A stretch of 64,000 nt of DNA from JAIBJN01 sp963748205 (GCA_963748205.1 CAVVIB010000023.1:764210-828209), one strand, 5' to 3'. Positions 1 through 8,945 are shown, counted from the stretch's first letter. Notes: generated by a model not told the origin, from the letters alone. Translations and numbers: made by a program.

Positions 1-240
1 GGCGTCACGAGGCTCCTCGAGGGGCTCGAGGAGGACGGCCTCGTCGAGCGGGCCACGTGCCCGCACGACCGCCGCGTCGCCTACGCGCAGCTGACCGACG
101 AGGGCGCCTCGAGGCTCCAGGCGGCCTCGTGCGGCCATGCCGCGTCGATCCGCGACCTGCTCGAGGAGTCGCTGACCGAGGCCGAGCTCGAGGAGCTCGC
201 CGAGCTGCTCGGCAAGGTCGCCGGTGACGAGGCCGTCTAG
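1..240 (+). CDS. MarR-family transcriptional regulator, C-terminal part (5' truncated by window)
   Basis: The frame is open from base 1 to a TAG at 238-240 and gives 79 residues. It starts inside a winged helix: a recognition-helix-like stretch (VTRLLEGLEEDGLVER) is followed by the beta-wing with the MarR-type DRRVAYAQLTDEG pattern and a C-terminal amphipathic dimerisation helix (LTEAELEELAELLGKV). The order recognition helix, R/D-rich wing, LT-x-G, long helix is typical of MarR proteins. Ligand and targets cannot be told because the N-terminal part is outside the window. The neighbouring ferritin-like gene is convergent, so it is not in the same operon. Confidence 0.8.
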   Translation, partial: GVTRLLEGLEEDGLVERATCPHDRRVAYAQLTDEGASRLQAASCGHAASIRDLLEESLTEAELEELAELLGKVAGDEAV

Positions 241-1059
241 CTAGTACGGCAGCTCGACGTCGCTGACGTCGAGGCCGAGCGAGTTCGCGAGCCGGACCCC
301 GTCGTCGAGGTCCTCGCGAAGGCGCTGGACGTCGCGGCTGTGCATGGCGCGCCCGATCCAGGCGCGCTCCGGGGGCCGCCAGAGAGCGTGGTCGACGAAG
401 ATCGGAAGCATCCGGTTCGCCGCCTTGACGAGCTTCTGCTTCGTCCGCTTGGTGGCGTTCTCGAGCAGGACACGCTCGTACGCCATGCCGGCGCCGTGGT
501 GGATCCCGTCGTCGATCGTCAGCCGGTTGCAGAGGTCCTCGAGCACCGTTCCGCGCGAGGAGCGGGCGATCAGGCGGAACCTGGGGATGATCAGGCGCTC
601 GAAGAAGACCTGCATGAGGAAGACCTTCTCCTCGAGCAGGTCGAGGTCGTCCAGGAACATGCGGGCCAGCTCGTCGAGATAGGGATCTCGGGCGCCCGGT
701 CCGCCGACCTCGCCGAGGAGCTTGAGCCAGGCCTCGACGTGGCGAGCCTCGTCCTGGGCCATCGTCGTGTAGTAGAGCCGGGCCTCGTGGTGCTCCGCGA
801 GATTCAGGAGCTGGGCGGCCATCTTCACGGCGAGGATGTCTGCCTGGTACTGCTGCGTGATGACCGAGCGCCAGACGTCCTTGCGGCGGGCCTGCTTCTG
901 CGCCGACCCGCGGGCTTCGGGAATCGGCGGAAGCTCGTTCCAGGGCATGTCGTGCGTCTGCCACTCGGCTCGCTTGGCGAGCTCGTAGTAGCGCAGGACG
1001 CCGCGCGTTTCCCCGGACGGCTCCGGGCCAACGCCGTGCTGAAGCTCTTCGACGGCCAT
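241..1059 (-). CDS. Ferritin-like (R2-like) diiron-type protein
   Basis: A 272-residue, mostly helical soluble protein. Residues about 70-115 hold a glutamate-rich helix (NLAEHHEARLYY) followed by a DEARH motif of the E-x-x-H type that binds iron in ferritin-like and ribonucleotide-reductase R2-like four-helix proteins. The second half has a helix starting EEKVFLMQVFFERL and a DDGIHH motif where the second carboxylate/histidine set would lie. An Asp there instead of Glu makes the metal site non-standard. Possible roles are oxidase, oxygenase or iron handling, and the sequence does not decide between them. A TAAGCT hexamer seven bases before the ATG and no ribosome binding site suggest a leaderless mRNA. 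Confidence 0.7.
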   Translation of the reverse strand: MAVEELQHGVGPEPSGETRGVLRYYELAKRAEWQTHDMPWNELPPIPEARGSAQKQARRKDVWRSVITQQYQADILAVKMAAQLLNLAEHHEARLYYTTMAQDEARHVEAWLKLLGEVGGPGARDPYLDELARMFLDDLDLLEEKVFLMQVFFERLIIPRFRLIARSSRGTVLEDLCNRLTIDDGIHHGAGMAYERVLLENATKRTKQKLVKAANRMLPIFVDHALWRPPERAWIGRAMHSRDVQRLREDLDDGVRLANSLGLDVSDVELPY

Positions 1060-1066
1060 CGCGGGG

Positions 1067-1072
1067 AGCTTA
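1067..1072 (-). promoter_or_regulatory. -10-like element of a leaderless promoter for the ferritin-like gene
   Basis: Read on the minus strand this is TAAGCT, matching TANNNT, and it ends 7 nt before the ATG at 1059. No Shine-Dalgarno sequence lies between. This is one of ten such sites in the window. Confidence 0.45.
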
Positions 1073-1104
1073 GCGCCGGTCTCGTGAGGCCGGGCGGCAG
1101 GCCG

Positions 1105-1602
1105 CTAGCTGACGGCGACCTTGAGGGCGACGATCAGGAGCCCGAGCGCGAGGTTCGTTCCGATGACGGCGAGCGTCGCCAGGCCGCCAAGCTGCTCGAT
1201 CCGGGCGTAGCGGAGGCCCTGCACCGCCAGCGTGCCCACGCCGAGCCAGACGGCGAGCCACACGGCCGTCGAGTCCTTCAGGACGTCGAGCGCGCCGAGA
1301 ACGACCGCCGCGCAGGGGGCGACGGCCGCGAGGACGATCGTCGCCTCGCGACGCCCGACGTCAACGAGCCGGCCGGCGCGCATCGGCTGCTCCTCGCTGA
1401 CGCTCTCGGCCAGCGCGTGCGCGTAGACGTGTGCGAGCCACAGGACGACGGAGGTCGTTGCGACGACGGCCGCGAGGTGCCACATCCTGCCCTGCGTGTT
1501 GGCCGCCCCGGCCACGAGCGCCGCCAGGACGACGATCGTTCCGTAGACCGTCCCGGCGATCGTCTCGCCGGTGCCGAAGACGACGTGCCGCGTCCGGCTC
1601 AT
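1105..1602 (-). CDS. Small integral membrane protein of unknown function
   Basis: 165 residues with about four to five hydrophobic helices: near 12-35 (GTVYGTIVVLAALVAGA), 42-60, 87-106 (TIVLAAVAPCAAVVLGAL), 112-130 and 142-163. A histidine-containing stretch, WLAHVYAHALAES, follows helix 2. The start overlaps the stop of the upstream ATP-grasp gene by four bases (ATGA), so the two are probably translated as one operon. I do not recognise the family. The AHVYAHALAE pattern recalls small actinobacterial membrane proteins annotated only as hypothetical. Confidence 0.65.
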   Translation of the reverse strand: MSRTRHVVFGTGETIAGTVYGTIVVLAALVAGAANTQGRMWHLAAVVATTSVVLWLAHVYAHALAESVSEEQPMRAGRLVDVGRREATIVLAAVAPCAAVVLGALDVLKDSTAVWLAVWLGVGTLAVQGLRYARIEQLGGLATLAVIGTNLALGLLIVALKVAVS

Positions 1603-2841
1603 GCCGCTGTGGCTCGCTCGTCGGCCGCCCACTCGGCCGTCAGGCGCCGGCACCGCTCGATCATCTCGTCCTGCCTTTCGGGCTCGACCTCGAGCCGGAT
1701 CGCGCGCACGACGAGGTCGTCGAACTCGGGGCTCTCGACGTACTCCACGGTCAGCTCGTCGAGGTGAGGGAGGGCCGTCGCGCGGAAGTCCTCGAAGCGG
1801 TCGGCCTGGTAGTAGGCATCGGCGAGCGCCGCATAGCGGTCGAGCTTCTCCTCGTAGGTGAGGTCGGGGTCGTCGCCGATCTGGAAGTACTCGCGCGTCC
1901 GCTGGTTGAGGCGCATCGAGCTCCCGGTCGCGACGCAGAAGGCACACCACGCGAGCAGCGACTTGATCGCCCAGGGGAAGTGGTAGTGCAGGCTGACGAG
2001 GGCGATGTCCGGGGACGCGTTCGCGTAGTCGATCGGGTGCGCGTGCCCGTCCTTGACGATCGTCTCGCACGAGTTGAACTCCCAGCGGAAGAACGCGTTG
2101 ACGAGCCGGCTGATCGACGGCGACCTCGCGCGTGAGGTCGGGCGGGAGGATGTCGAGCTCGACGTCGTAGCGGTAATGCCCGTGCGCGCCGGGGTCGTAG
2201 CGCATGACGCGGGTCTGCGGCCCGATCGAGAGGCTGCGGGTGAAGACGTCGTAGTCCTCGACGCTCGCCTGCAGGTGCATCATCCGCTCGCCGGAGTCGT
2301 CGTAGGCGGCGTGCAGCTCCTCGGGGCCGGCGATCCGCGTGACGCCGACCCACATGCCGCCGTCGAACGGCTTCATGTAGAGCGGGTAGCCGACCCGGGC
2401 TGCGACCGCGTCGAGGTCGAAGTCCGGGTTGTAGCGCTCGGCCATCGGCACGTAGCGCGGGTTGTCCGGCGGCAGTTTGTGCGGGAGGAGCCAGGTCTCC
2501 GGCACCTTCAGGCCGAGCCGCATCATCGCGCAGTACGCCGCGTGCTTCTCCATTGCCTGGAACGTGAACGGGTTGTTCAGGAGGTAGGCCTCGTCCATCA
2601 GGGCGATCTTCTTCAGCCACTCGCGCGGGAGGTCGTACCACCAGGAGAGCCGGTCGATGACGAGCGACCAGCGCGGCTCGTGCCGCAGGTCGAAGGGCTC
2701 GTTGCGGATCCGCTGCGAGGTCAGCACGTGGGTCTCGCCCCGGTAGTGGACGGGCCCTACGCGGTCGAGGAGCGCCTCGAAGGCGGTGGGCCAGTCCTCT
2801 TCGGTGGCGAGCAGCAAGCCGATCGGGTGCTGGCTGCCCAT
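1599..2841 (-). CDS. ATP-grasp-type protein, interrupted by a frameshift near 2105
   Basis: Two frames join into one protein of about 413 residues. The N-terminal frame (from ATG 2841) contains YPLYMKPFDGGMWVGVTRI, which looks like the Lys-containing nucleotide-binding segment and glycine loop of ATP-grasp enzymes. It continues to REVAVD near 2110. The frame one base away then reads ISRLVNAFFRWEFNSCE and SSMRLNQRTREYFQIGDD to the stop at 1599. Total length is 3n+1, so one extra base fits. The NAFFRWEFNSCE stretch looks like the C-terminal ATP-grasp metal site (E and N ligands). The ligated substrate is unknown. The membrane-protein gene follows with a 4-bp overlap. Confidence 0.6.
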
Positions 2842-2895
2842 GTCGTTCGGAAGCGCGATGCTACGGGGTCCGAGGTCACCCGTGAAGGAGGCGCG

Positions 2896-3435
2896 ATGGT
2901 GCAGGAGGCACGTCTGGTCAGGACCGAGAACGGGCTCGAGCCCGAGGGCGAGGGCTGGTACGTGCTCAACGCGCGCGAGGCGAGGTGGTACGAGAATCCC
3001 GAGTACGGCGGCTACGTCAACTTCCAGGGCGACGTGCGCTTCGCCCAGGTCGGCTTCAACGTCGCCGTGCTCGCGCCGGGCCAGCCCGCGTGCATGTACC
3101 ACGGCGAGGAGGACCAGGAGGCGTTCCTCATGCTCGCCGGGGAGGCGCTGCTCCTGGTCGAGGGCGAAGAGCGGCCGCTCAAGCAGTGGGACTTCTTTCA
3201 CTGCCCGCCCTGGACCGAGCACGTGATCGTCGGCGCGGGCGAGGGCCCCTGCGTCTTCGTCGCGGTGGGCGCGCGGACGCCCGGCTCGAACGTCGTCTAT
3301 CCACGGACGGACGTGGCGCTCCGGCACGGGGCCGGGGTGGAGGAGGAGACGGACTCCGGGGCCGTGGCGTATGCAGACGTGTCCGAGCCGCAGGCCCGCC
3401 CGTACCGCGAAGGCGATCTGCCCGGGTGGGAGTAG
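2896..3435 (+). CDS. Cupin-domain protein
   Basis: 179 residues. The central part (about 30-125) has cupin motif 1, with MYHGEEDQEAFLMLAGEALLLVEGEERPL, and motif 2 with WDFFHCPPWTEHVIVGAGEGPCVFVAVGAR. Potential metal ligands are His/Glu in motif 1 and His in TEHV. An AAGGAGG ribosome binding site sits 5 nt before the ATG, which supports this start over an upstream one. It is a single-domain cupin, so the role (isomerase, dioxygenase or ligand sensor) cannot be assigned. It diverges from the ATP-grasp gene and precedes the papain-like gene on the same strand. Confidence 0.75.
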   Translation: MVQEARLVRTENGLEPEGEGWYVLNAREARWYENPEYGGYVNFQGDVRFAQVGFNVAVLAPGQPACMYHGEEDQEAFLMLAGEALLLVEGEERPLKQWDFFHCPPWTEHVIVGAGEGPCVFVAVGARTPGSNVVYPRTDVALRHGAGVEEETDSGAVAYADVSEPQARPYREGDLPGWE

Positions 3436-3473
3436 ACTCGGCCGCGGGGTCGTCTGTCAGCAGGAGGTATCGA

Positions 3474-4319
3474 ATGGCCAGAGCCAGAAGAGCGCCGAAG
3501 CCGAAGCCAGCAGCGAAGCCGCGGAGGCGGGCGGCGAAGAAGCGCCAGCCGAAGCGGATCCTGAACGTCATTCCGTCGCCCGAGAGGGACGAGGACTGGA
3601 CGTTCCGAAACGCGCAGGAGGCGGACATGATCGCCACCGCCCCGCGCGTCCCCTCGACCAAAGACCTACGCGCCGACTGGTGGAGGATCAACGACCAGAA
3701 GTCGACGGGCTCCTGCGTCGGCTGGGCGACCGCCGACTCGGTCCTCCGCTGGCACTTCGTCAAGTCAGGGAGGCTCCCGCAGTCGACGCTCCTCTCGCCG
3801 CGCTTCATCTGGATGGCGTCGAAGGAGACCGACCAGTTCACCTCGCGGCCGACGACCTTCGTCGATGCCGAGGGCACGAGCCTGAAGTCGGCGCTCGACA
3901 TCGCGCGCAAGTACGGCTCCGTGCGTGACTCGGCCCTGCCGTGGGCGACCGGCAAGCTCTACGGCGGGTCGGCGAACACGCTCTACGCGCTCGCTGCGCA
4001 GTTCAAGATCCTCTCCTACTTCAACCTGGGCGTGACCCCGTCGAACTGGCGGACGTGGCTGGCGACGAACGGGCCGATCCTCACCCGGCTGGACGTCGAC
4101 GCGACCTGGGATGCCGCGACCGAGAACAAGGGCGTCCTCGCCGATTACAAGCCGAGGACGGCACGCGGCGGCCACGCCGTGGCGATCGTCGGCTACCGGC
4201 CCGGAGAGTTCATCGTCAGGAACAGCTGGGGCACCGGCTGGGGCGACAAGGGCTTCGCGTACGCCTCGGACTCGTACGCCGAGAACGCGTTCACCGAGGC
4301 CTACGGCGTCAGCGTGTAG
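3474..4319 (+). CDS. Papain-type (C1) cysteine protease without a secretion signal
   Basis: 281 residues with the full C1 catalytic set: the oxyanion-hole Gln and nucleophile in QKSTGSCVGWA (Cys81), the histidine in GGHAVAIVGY (His234) and the asparagine in RNSWGTGWGDKGF (Asn250). The first 30 residues are highly basic and Ala/Pro/Lys/Arg rich (RRAPKPKPAAKPRRRAAKK) and are not a signal peptide, so cytoplasmic or nucleic-acid-associated action is possible. No classic inhibitory propeptide is visible. The AGGAGG at 3462-3467 fixes the ATG. Similar enzymes are annotated as C1 family peptidases. The 3' end overlaps the convergent cupin gene by 11 bases. Confidence 0.85.
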   Translation: MARARRAPKPKPAAKPRRRAAKKRQPKRILNVIPSPERDEDWTFRNAQEADMIATAPRVPSTKDLRADWWRINDQKSTGSCVGWATADSVLRWHFVKSGRLPQSTLLSPRFIWMASKETDQFTSRPTTFVDAEGTSLKSALDIARKYGSVRDSALPWATGKLYGGSANTLYALAAQFKILSYFNLGVTPSNWRTWLATNGPILTRLDVDATWDAATENKGVLADYKPRTARGGHAVAIVGYRPGEFIVRNSWGTGWGDKGFAYASDSYAENAFTEAYGVSV

Positions 4320-4851
4320 CGGAGGCGCGGTAGCCGAACAGGCGCCCGATCGGCGCCAGCAGCGCGAAGAGGAGCTTCTGGACGCCGTAGGTCGGGCGCG
4401 CGAGCGCGAAGTCGTCCAGGTGCTTGCGGCCGATGACGGCCATGTGCAGGAGGTTCGGGCGGCCCTGCTCGTCCGTCTTGCCGTCCTCGGCGAGGCGGTA
4501 CATCGTCTCCAGGAAGCCCTCGTACGTTCCCGCCGGGACGAAGTCGACGACCATCCGCACGGGCGCGTCGCCCTCGACCTTGAAGGTGTGCGGCTCTCCG
4601 CGCGGGATCTCCAGCTTGTCGCCGGGCTCGAGGATCCGGATCGTCCCGTGCAGCGCAATCGCCACGCGGCCCTCCTTGATGTCGTACCGCTCGACGAAGC
4701 GCCGGTGCACGTGGAGCGGCGGGCCCTCCTTGTGCGGGGCCGCGACGACGTCGACCTGGAGGAGCTCGCCGTTCGAGTCGGCGGTCGTCACGACGAAGGT
4801 GAGCGTCTCGCCCGTCGCCGGGTTGCGGATCACGTCGCCTGCGTTGGCCAC
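4309..4851 (-). CDS. Cupin-domain protein with C-terminal extension
   Basis: 180 residues. A conserved RmlC-like cupin spans about 10-110: motif 1 PPLHVHRRFVERYDIKEG carries the HxH...E ligands and motif 2 EIPRGEPHTFKVEG carries the last His, so a metal site appears complete. The C-terminal 60 residues are helical and end in a hydrophobic stretch (LLFALLAPIGRLFGY) that may sit on the membrane. Substrate unknown. The GTG start is preceded by TAGTGT at 6 nt, so the transcript is probably leaderless. Confidence 0.75.
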   Translation of the reverse strand: MANAGDVIRNPATGETLTFVVTTADSNGELLQVDVVAAPHKEGPPLHVHRRFVERYDIKEGRVAIALHGTIRILEPGDKLEIPRGEPHTFKVEGDAPVRMVVDFVPAGTYEGFLETMYRLAEDGKTDEQGRPNLLHMAVIGRKHLDDFALARPTYGVQKLLFALLAPIGRLFGYRASATR

Positions 4852-4857
4852 GGCGGC

Positions 4858-4863
4858 ACACTA
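4858..4863 (-). promoter_or_regulatory. -10-like element of a leaderless promoter for the cupin gene
   Basis: On the minus strand it reads TAGTGT and lies exactly 6 nt before the GTG start at 4851, with no ribosome binding site between. Confidence 0.5.
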
Positions 4864-4894
4864 GCCAGCTTGGCCGCCGCTCGTCTAACTGAAT

Positions 4895-5792
4895 ATGAGC
4901 GCGGATCCGGCTGTCGGCGTGGTCTTCGAGGGCGACCGCATCGTCCTCGGCGAGTTCCACTGCTGGCCGGGCGACCCACGCTGGACTCGGGAGAACTGCG
5001 CGGAGGAGGGCCACTTCGTCGTCTTCCCCGGCACGAGCGTCGTGATCGAGCACGACGGCAAGCCCGGTGGTCGCGACCCCGAACCACGTGATGTTCTACA
5101 ACCCGAAGCAGAGCTACCGCCGCCGTCTCCTGCATCCGAAGGGCGATCACTGCGCCTTCCTGCTCGTCGAGGCCGGCCTGCTGGCCGAGATCGCCGCGCC
5201 GCACCTCTCGGCGACTCGCTTTCCCGTCAGCCACGGGCCGCTCGAGCCGGCGACCTACCTCCGGCACCGCCTGCTCTTGCGCGCCGTCGCGGCGCGGGCC
5301 GCCGACCGCCTGATCGTCGAGGAGACGCTGTGCCGCCTGCTCGCCGAGGCCGTGGCGAGCGGGCTGCGGCTGGCAGCGACGGCCGCCGGGAGCGCCGGTC
5401 GACGGCGGCGGGCCACTCCGAGCTCGTCGAAGCGACGAAGGAGCTTCTTGCGCGGCGGCTCGGTGACCGGCTGACGCTCGCGGACATCGCGCGCTCCGTG
5501 CACAGCTCGCCGTTTCACCTGGCCCGCGTGTTCCGCGCCCACACCGGATTCAGCATCCACGGCTATCGCAATCAGCTGCGCCTCCGCTCGTCGCTCGAGA
5601 GCCTCTTCGACCCCGGCGTCGACCTCGCTCTGCTCGCGCGACGGCTCGGATTCGCGAGCCACAGCCACTTCACGGACAGCTTCCACCGGGTCTTCGGCCG
5701 GCCGCCCTCGGCGGTGCGCCGGGCAGGGCGGGCGGTCGGACGTCGCGGAACTGCGCACGATCGTGGAAGCGCCGCTCGTCGCCGCCTCCTAG
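4895..5792 (+). CDS. AraC-family transcriptional regulator, broken by two or three frameshifts
   Basis: The N-terminal frame starts at ATG 4895 (SADPAVGVVFEGDRIVLG) and runs to about 5066. Continuation is one base over (VVATPNHVMFYNPKQSYRRRL, a typical AraC sensor motif). After about 5400 the first frame resumes with a complete AraC double helix-turn-helix: LTLADIARSVHSSPFHLARVFRAHTG and LALLARRLGFASHSHFTDSFHRVFGRPPSAVR. A third shift near 5720 would end the protein at the TAG of 5790-5792 (ELRTIVEAPLVAAS). Without it the frame would run into the next gene. The sensor is a small cupin-like domain and its effector is unknown. Confidence 0.7.
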
Positions 5793-5820
5793 CCTCGGTC
5801 GAAAGACCGAAGGGGGAGCG

Positions 5821-7084
5821 ATGCGCTGGAACCGTTGGCTGCCTGCCGGCCTCGCCGTTTTCGTCGCGGCGCTGGCGCCGAGCGCGGGCGCGACCAAGGA
5901 CGACGGGTTCGTCGAGCCCGTCAAGGTGCTGTACGAGCTGGCGGGCGACACGCCGGGAGCGAACTTCGGCTGGGCCGTGAGCGAGCTCGGCGACGTCGAT
6001 CGCGACAGGCGGATGGATTTGATCGTCGGGGCGCCGTTCTCGAGCACAGGTTCGACGTTCGTGTACTCGGGACGGGACGGAGAGCTGCTCTACCGGCTCG
6101 ACGGGGCAGCGGGCGACCAGCAGGGCTATGCGATCGCGGACGCGGGGGACACCAGCGGAGACGGCGTGCCCGACCTCGTCAGCGGGGCGCCCGGCGTCGG
6201 GCCCGGGCACGCGTACCTCTACTCGGGCCGCACCGGGCGGCTGTTGCACACGTTCGCGGGCCTCGGGGCTGGACGACTTCTTCGGTTCTGCCGTTGCCGG
6301 CGCCGGCGATGTCGACCGTGACGGCCGGGACGACATCTTCGTCGGAGCGGAGCTCGCCGACGCGCGCGGGCCCGACTCGGGCCAGGCGTACGTGTTCTCG
6401 GGCCGGACGTACGAGCTGCTTCTCACGCTCGACGCGGGCGACGACGGCGACCACTTCGGCTCGGCAACCGACTGGACCGAGGACCTGAACCGGGACCGCG
6501 TGCCGGACCTGATCGTCGGGGCGAGGGACGCCGGCGCCGAGGCGAGAGGGCGCGCGTACGTCTTCTCGGGCCGCAGCGGCAAGCTGCTCTACCGGATCGA
6601 GGCGCCGGCGAGCGGCGGTGACGTCGGCTACTTCTTCGTCGCGGGCGTCGGAGACGTGAATGACGACGGCCGGCCGGACGTCTACGCGGCCGACTTCAGC
6701 GACAGCTCGCTCGGGCCGGCGACCGGACGTGCGGCCGTGTACTCAGGGAAGAACGGGCGCGAGCTCCTGAGCTGGACCGGCTCCGCGGCAGGCGAGGGTC
6801 TCGGCCCGGGCCGCGAGGCAGGCGACGTCAATCGCGACGGCCACGTCGATCTCGCGATCGGCTCGTGGATCTCCAACGACGGCGCGCCCACGGCGGGCCA
6901 GGTCGAGATCTACTCCGGCAGGGACGGATCGCTCCTCCGTCGCATCACGAGCACGACGGCCGGCGAGAACTTCGGGTTCGACACGGTCGGGCTCGGCGAT
7001 CTCAACCGCGACCGCATCCCGGATCTCGTGGTCTCCGCGGCGACCGGGGAGACGGTCTACGTGATCGCCGGCAGGAAGCGCTAA
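5821..7084 (+). CDS. Secreted FG-GAP/integrin-alpha-like beta-propeller protein, frameshift near 6268
   Basis: About 420 residues after joining two frames: the reading leaves frame at a GGGG run around 6268, where one extra base splits AGLG from LDDFFGSAVAG. The N-terminus is a signal peptide (RWNRWLPAGLAVFVAALAPS, cleavage after AGA). Seven repeats carry the Ca2+-binding loop pattern D-x-D/N-x-D-G-x-x-D, for example DVDRDRRMDLIVG, DTSGDGVPDLVSG, DVDRDGRDDIFVG, DLNRDRVPDLIVG, DVNDDGRPD, DVNRDGHVDLAIG and DLNRDRIPDLVVS. That number makes a closed seven-bladed propeller. Probably an extracellular surface or adhesion protein; partner unknown. Confidence 0.8.
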
Positions 7085-7101
7085 CCAGGTTCGCCCGAAG
7101 A

Positions 7102-7138
7102 CGGCCCGGGGCCTTGACTGCCTCTCGGCTCCGGGCCG
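7102..7138 (+). terminator. Possible weak hairpin terminator after the FG-GAP gene
   Basis: An 8-bp inverted repeat (CGGCCCGG at 7102-7109 and CCGGGCCG at 7131-7138) encloses a 21-nt loop, starting 17 nt after the stop codon. It is followed by CTCTCTTCC rather than a clean U tract, so termination efficiency is uncertain. Confidence 0.35.
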
Positions 7139-7220
7139 CTCTCTTCCGGCGAAGCCCGGGGTCGGATCTCGCATCGTGCATGCCCGGCAACGCTGCACAG
7201 CAGGATCCGGCCCCGGTGCG

Positions 7221-7790
7221 CTACTCGGCCGTCGAGCCTCCGGCGGCGTCGTCGAGGCGGTAGATGCGCGCCTCGCGGCGGCCGTTGCGGCCTGCCTCGA
7301 TGCGGGCGACGATCTGCTCCAGGCGCGCGAGGCGCCGGTCGACCGAGCGCCAGCCGTTCGTCACGAGCTCGGTCAGCAGTGCCACGTCGTCGAGGCGGTC
7401 GCGGCGCTCGTCCTGGACGCCGGCCGAAACGTCCTCGAGCCGGGCCAGCATCCGCTCGAAGAGCGCGCCGAGCTCGGCGACGTGCTGGGCGACGGGGCGG
7501 ACCTCGACCCGCAGCGCCTCGTAGACGACCGATCCGACTCCCTGGGGGAGCGTCGTCTCGAGCTCGGCCGCGGTGGCGCGGAAGCGCTCGAGGATCTCCT
7601 CGCGCTCCGGCCCTTCCGGCAGAGCCGGCAGAACCTCGACGCGGAGCGGGTACGGAGGCTCGCCGAGAGCCTCGATCGCCTCGTGCACCCGCAGCTCGAC
7701 CTCCTCGCTCACGGGCTCTCCGTGAACGACTCGCAGAACGTTCTCCGCGGAGACGTCCGCATGTGCCGCAAGCTCGAGAATCGTCGCCAC
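7221..7790 (-). CDS. LacI-type HTH protein lacking a sugar-binding domain
   Basis: 189 residues. Residues 1-46 fit the LacI-family helix-turn-helix and hinge (TILELAAHADVSAENVLRVV and an AIEALGEPP end). The usual 270-residue periplasmic-binding-protein-like sensor is absent. It is replaced by about 140 charged helical residues, probably a coiled coil (for example VEVRPVAQHVAELGALFERM and VDRRLARLEQIVARIEAG). It may be a compact DNA-binding or nucleoid protein. The GTG start follows an AT-rich stretch (7791-7810) that could hold its own promoter. It lies just downstream of the GAF/GGDEF-like gene. Confidence 0.6.
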   Translation of the reverse strand: MATILELAAHADVSAENVLRVVHGEPVSEEVELRVHEAIEALGEPPYPLRVEVLPALPEGPEREEILERFRATAAELETTLPQGVGSVVYEALRVEVRPVAQHVAELGALFERMLARLEDVSAGVQDERRDRLDDVALLTELVTNGWRSVDRRLARLEQIVARIEAGRNGRREARIYRLDDAAGGSTAE

Positions 7791-7817
7791 AGTACGCCTT
7801 TACAAAACCTAAACCTC

Positions 7818-8945
7818 TTAGCCGCCCGGTTCAACAGCGGCGGACCAGGAACTTCCAGCGCCGGTCTCGACCTTTGCCTGTGCCAGTGCGGCTTCAGCGC
7901 GCGCGAGCACGGACACGGCGTCGTCCTCGAAGCGGAGCTCGACGGCCGCGGTCGGCACCTGTCCGTCGATCACGCCGGCCTCCTTCGCGCCCAGCGCGAA
8001 GCGCAGGCGGCGGGAGAGCCGGTCGGCGTCGCGCCGCGACGACTCGGGGAGGAGGACGGCGAACCGGCCGCCCGCGAGGTGGTAGACGAGGTCGGTCGAC
8101 CTGACGGCGCCCTCGAGGCGCTCGCCGGCCGTGCCGAGCCGCTCCTCGGGCGCCTCCACGCCCAGGAGCAGCAGGCTCAGCGGGTGGGTGTAGCGCCGCG
8201 CCCGCGCGCACTCCACGTCGAGCGCCGCCTGGAGCGAGCGGCGGCCGCGCAGGCCGGTCGCCGCGTCGACGTCGAGCTCGCGCCGCAGCTCCTCGAAGCG
8301 GAAGGCGTTCGTCAGCGCGGGGCCGAGGGCCGCCGCGAGGCCCTCGAGCTGCTCGAGCTCCTCCTCGGTCACCTCGCGCTCGACGCGCCGCCAGAAGATG
8401 CCGAGGGTGCCGATGCGGGCGCCGGACGAGTCGGGCACCGGCAGCGCCAGCCCGCCGCTCAGGCGGAACGCGTCGCGTTCGACCTCCTCCTCGCCGTAGC
8501 GGTAGCTGAGCGTGACCGCGCGGGCCTCCTCGCCGCCCGGCGGCAGGCCGAGCAGCTCGCGCGACGACTCGTCGGCGTTGAGGCCGAACGTCGCGACGAG
8601 CGGGTCTGCCTCCTCCTGGGGCAGGACGAGCATCGACGCGGCCGCGTTCGCGAGGCCCGAGGCCGACTCGAGCACGCGCCGAAGCGTGGTCTCGAGCGTG
8701 TCCTGGGCGCCGACGTCCCCGAGGTGGCGGAGCCAGCGAAGCTCGCTGCGCGCCTTCGTCGACTGCGCTCGCTCGCGCCTGACCTCCTCCCAGGCCCGCT
8801 CGGAGTGGTCGGGTGCCGGCTCGGCGGGCGGCTCCTGTCTCGCGCGCCGGAGCTTGGCCGCGAGGACGAGGCTGGTCAGGAGCAGGATGGCTGCAAGCGC
8901 GGATGCACCGACGGCGATCCAGGTCGTGATCTCCCACGTTGACAA
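7818..8945 (-). CDS. Membrane-anchored GAF domain plus degenerate GGDEF domain protein
   Basis: 375 residues: one N-terminal transmembrane helix (10-30, IAVGASALAAILLLTSLVLA), a charged linker, a GAF-like domain at about 65-210 (TLETTLRRVLESASGLANAAASMLVL... IGTLGIFWRR) and a GGDEF-like domain from about 230 (DAATGLRGRRSLQAAL). The active-site loop reads LAGGRFAVLLPES, so the catalytic acidic residues of GGDEF/GGEEF are missing and diguanylate cyclase activity is not expected. A sensory or GTP-binding role is more likely. The start is TTG, chosen because GGGGAGGAG lies 4 nt upstream and no ATG/GTG fits this frame. Confidence 0.7.
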   Translation of the reverse strand: MSTWEITTWIAVGASALAAILLLTSLVLAAKLRRARQEPPAEPAPDHSERAWEEVRRERAQSTKARSELRWLRHLGDVGAQDTLETTLRRVLESASGLANAAASMLVLPQEEADPLVATFGLNADESSRELLGLPPGGEEARAVTLSYRYGEEEVERDAFRLSGGLALPVPDSSGARIGTLGIFWRRVEREVTEEELEQLEGLAAALGPALTNAFRFEELRRELDVDAATGLRGRRSLQAALDVECARARRYTHPLSLLLLGVEAPEERLGTAGERLEGAVRSTDLVYHLAGGRFAVLLPESSRRDADRLSRRLRFALGAKEAGVIDGQVPTAAVELRFEDDAVSVLARAEAALAQAKVETGAGSSWSAAVEPGG

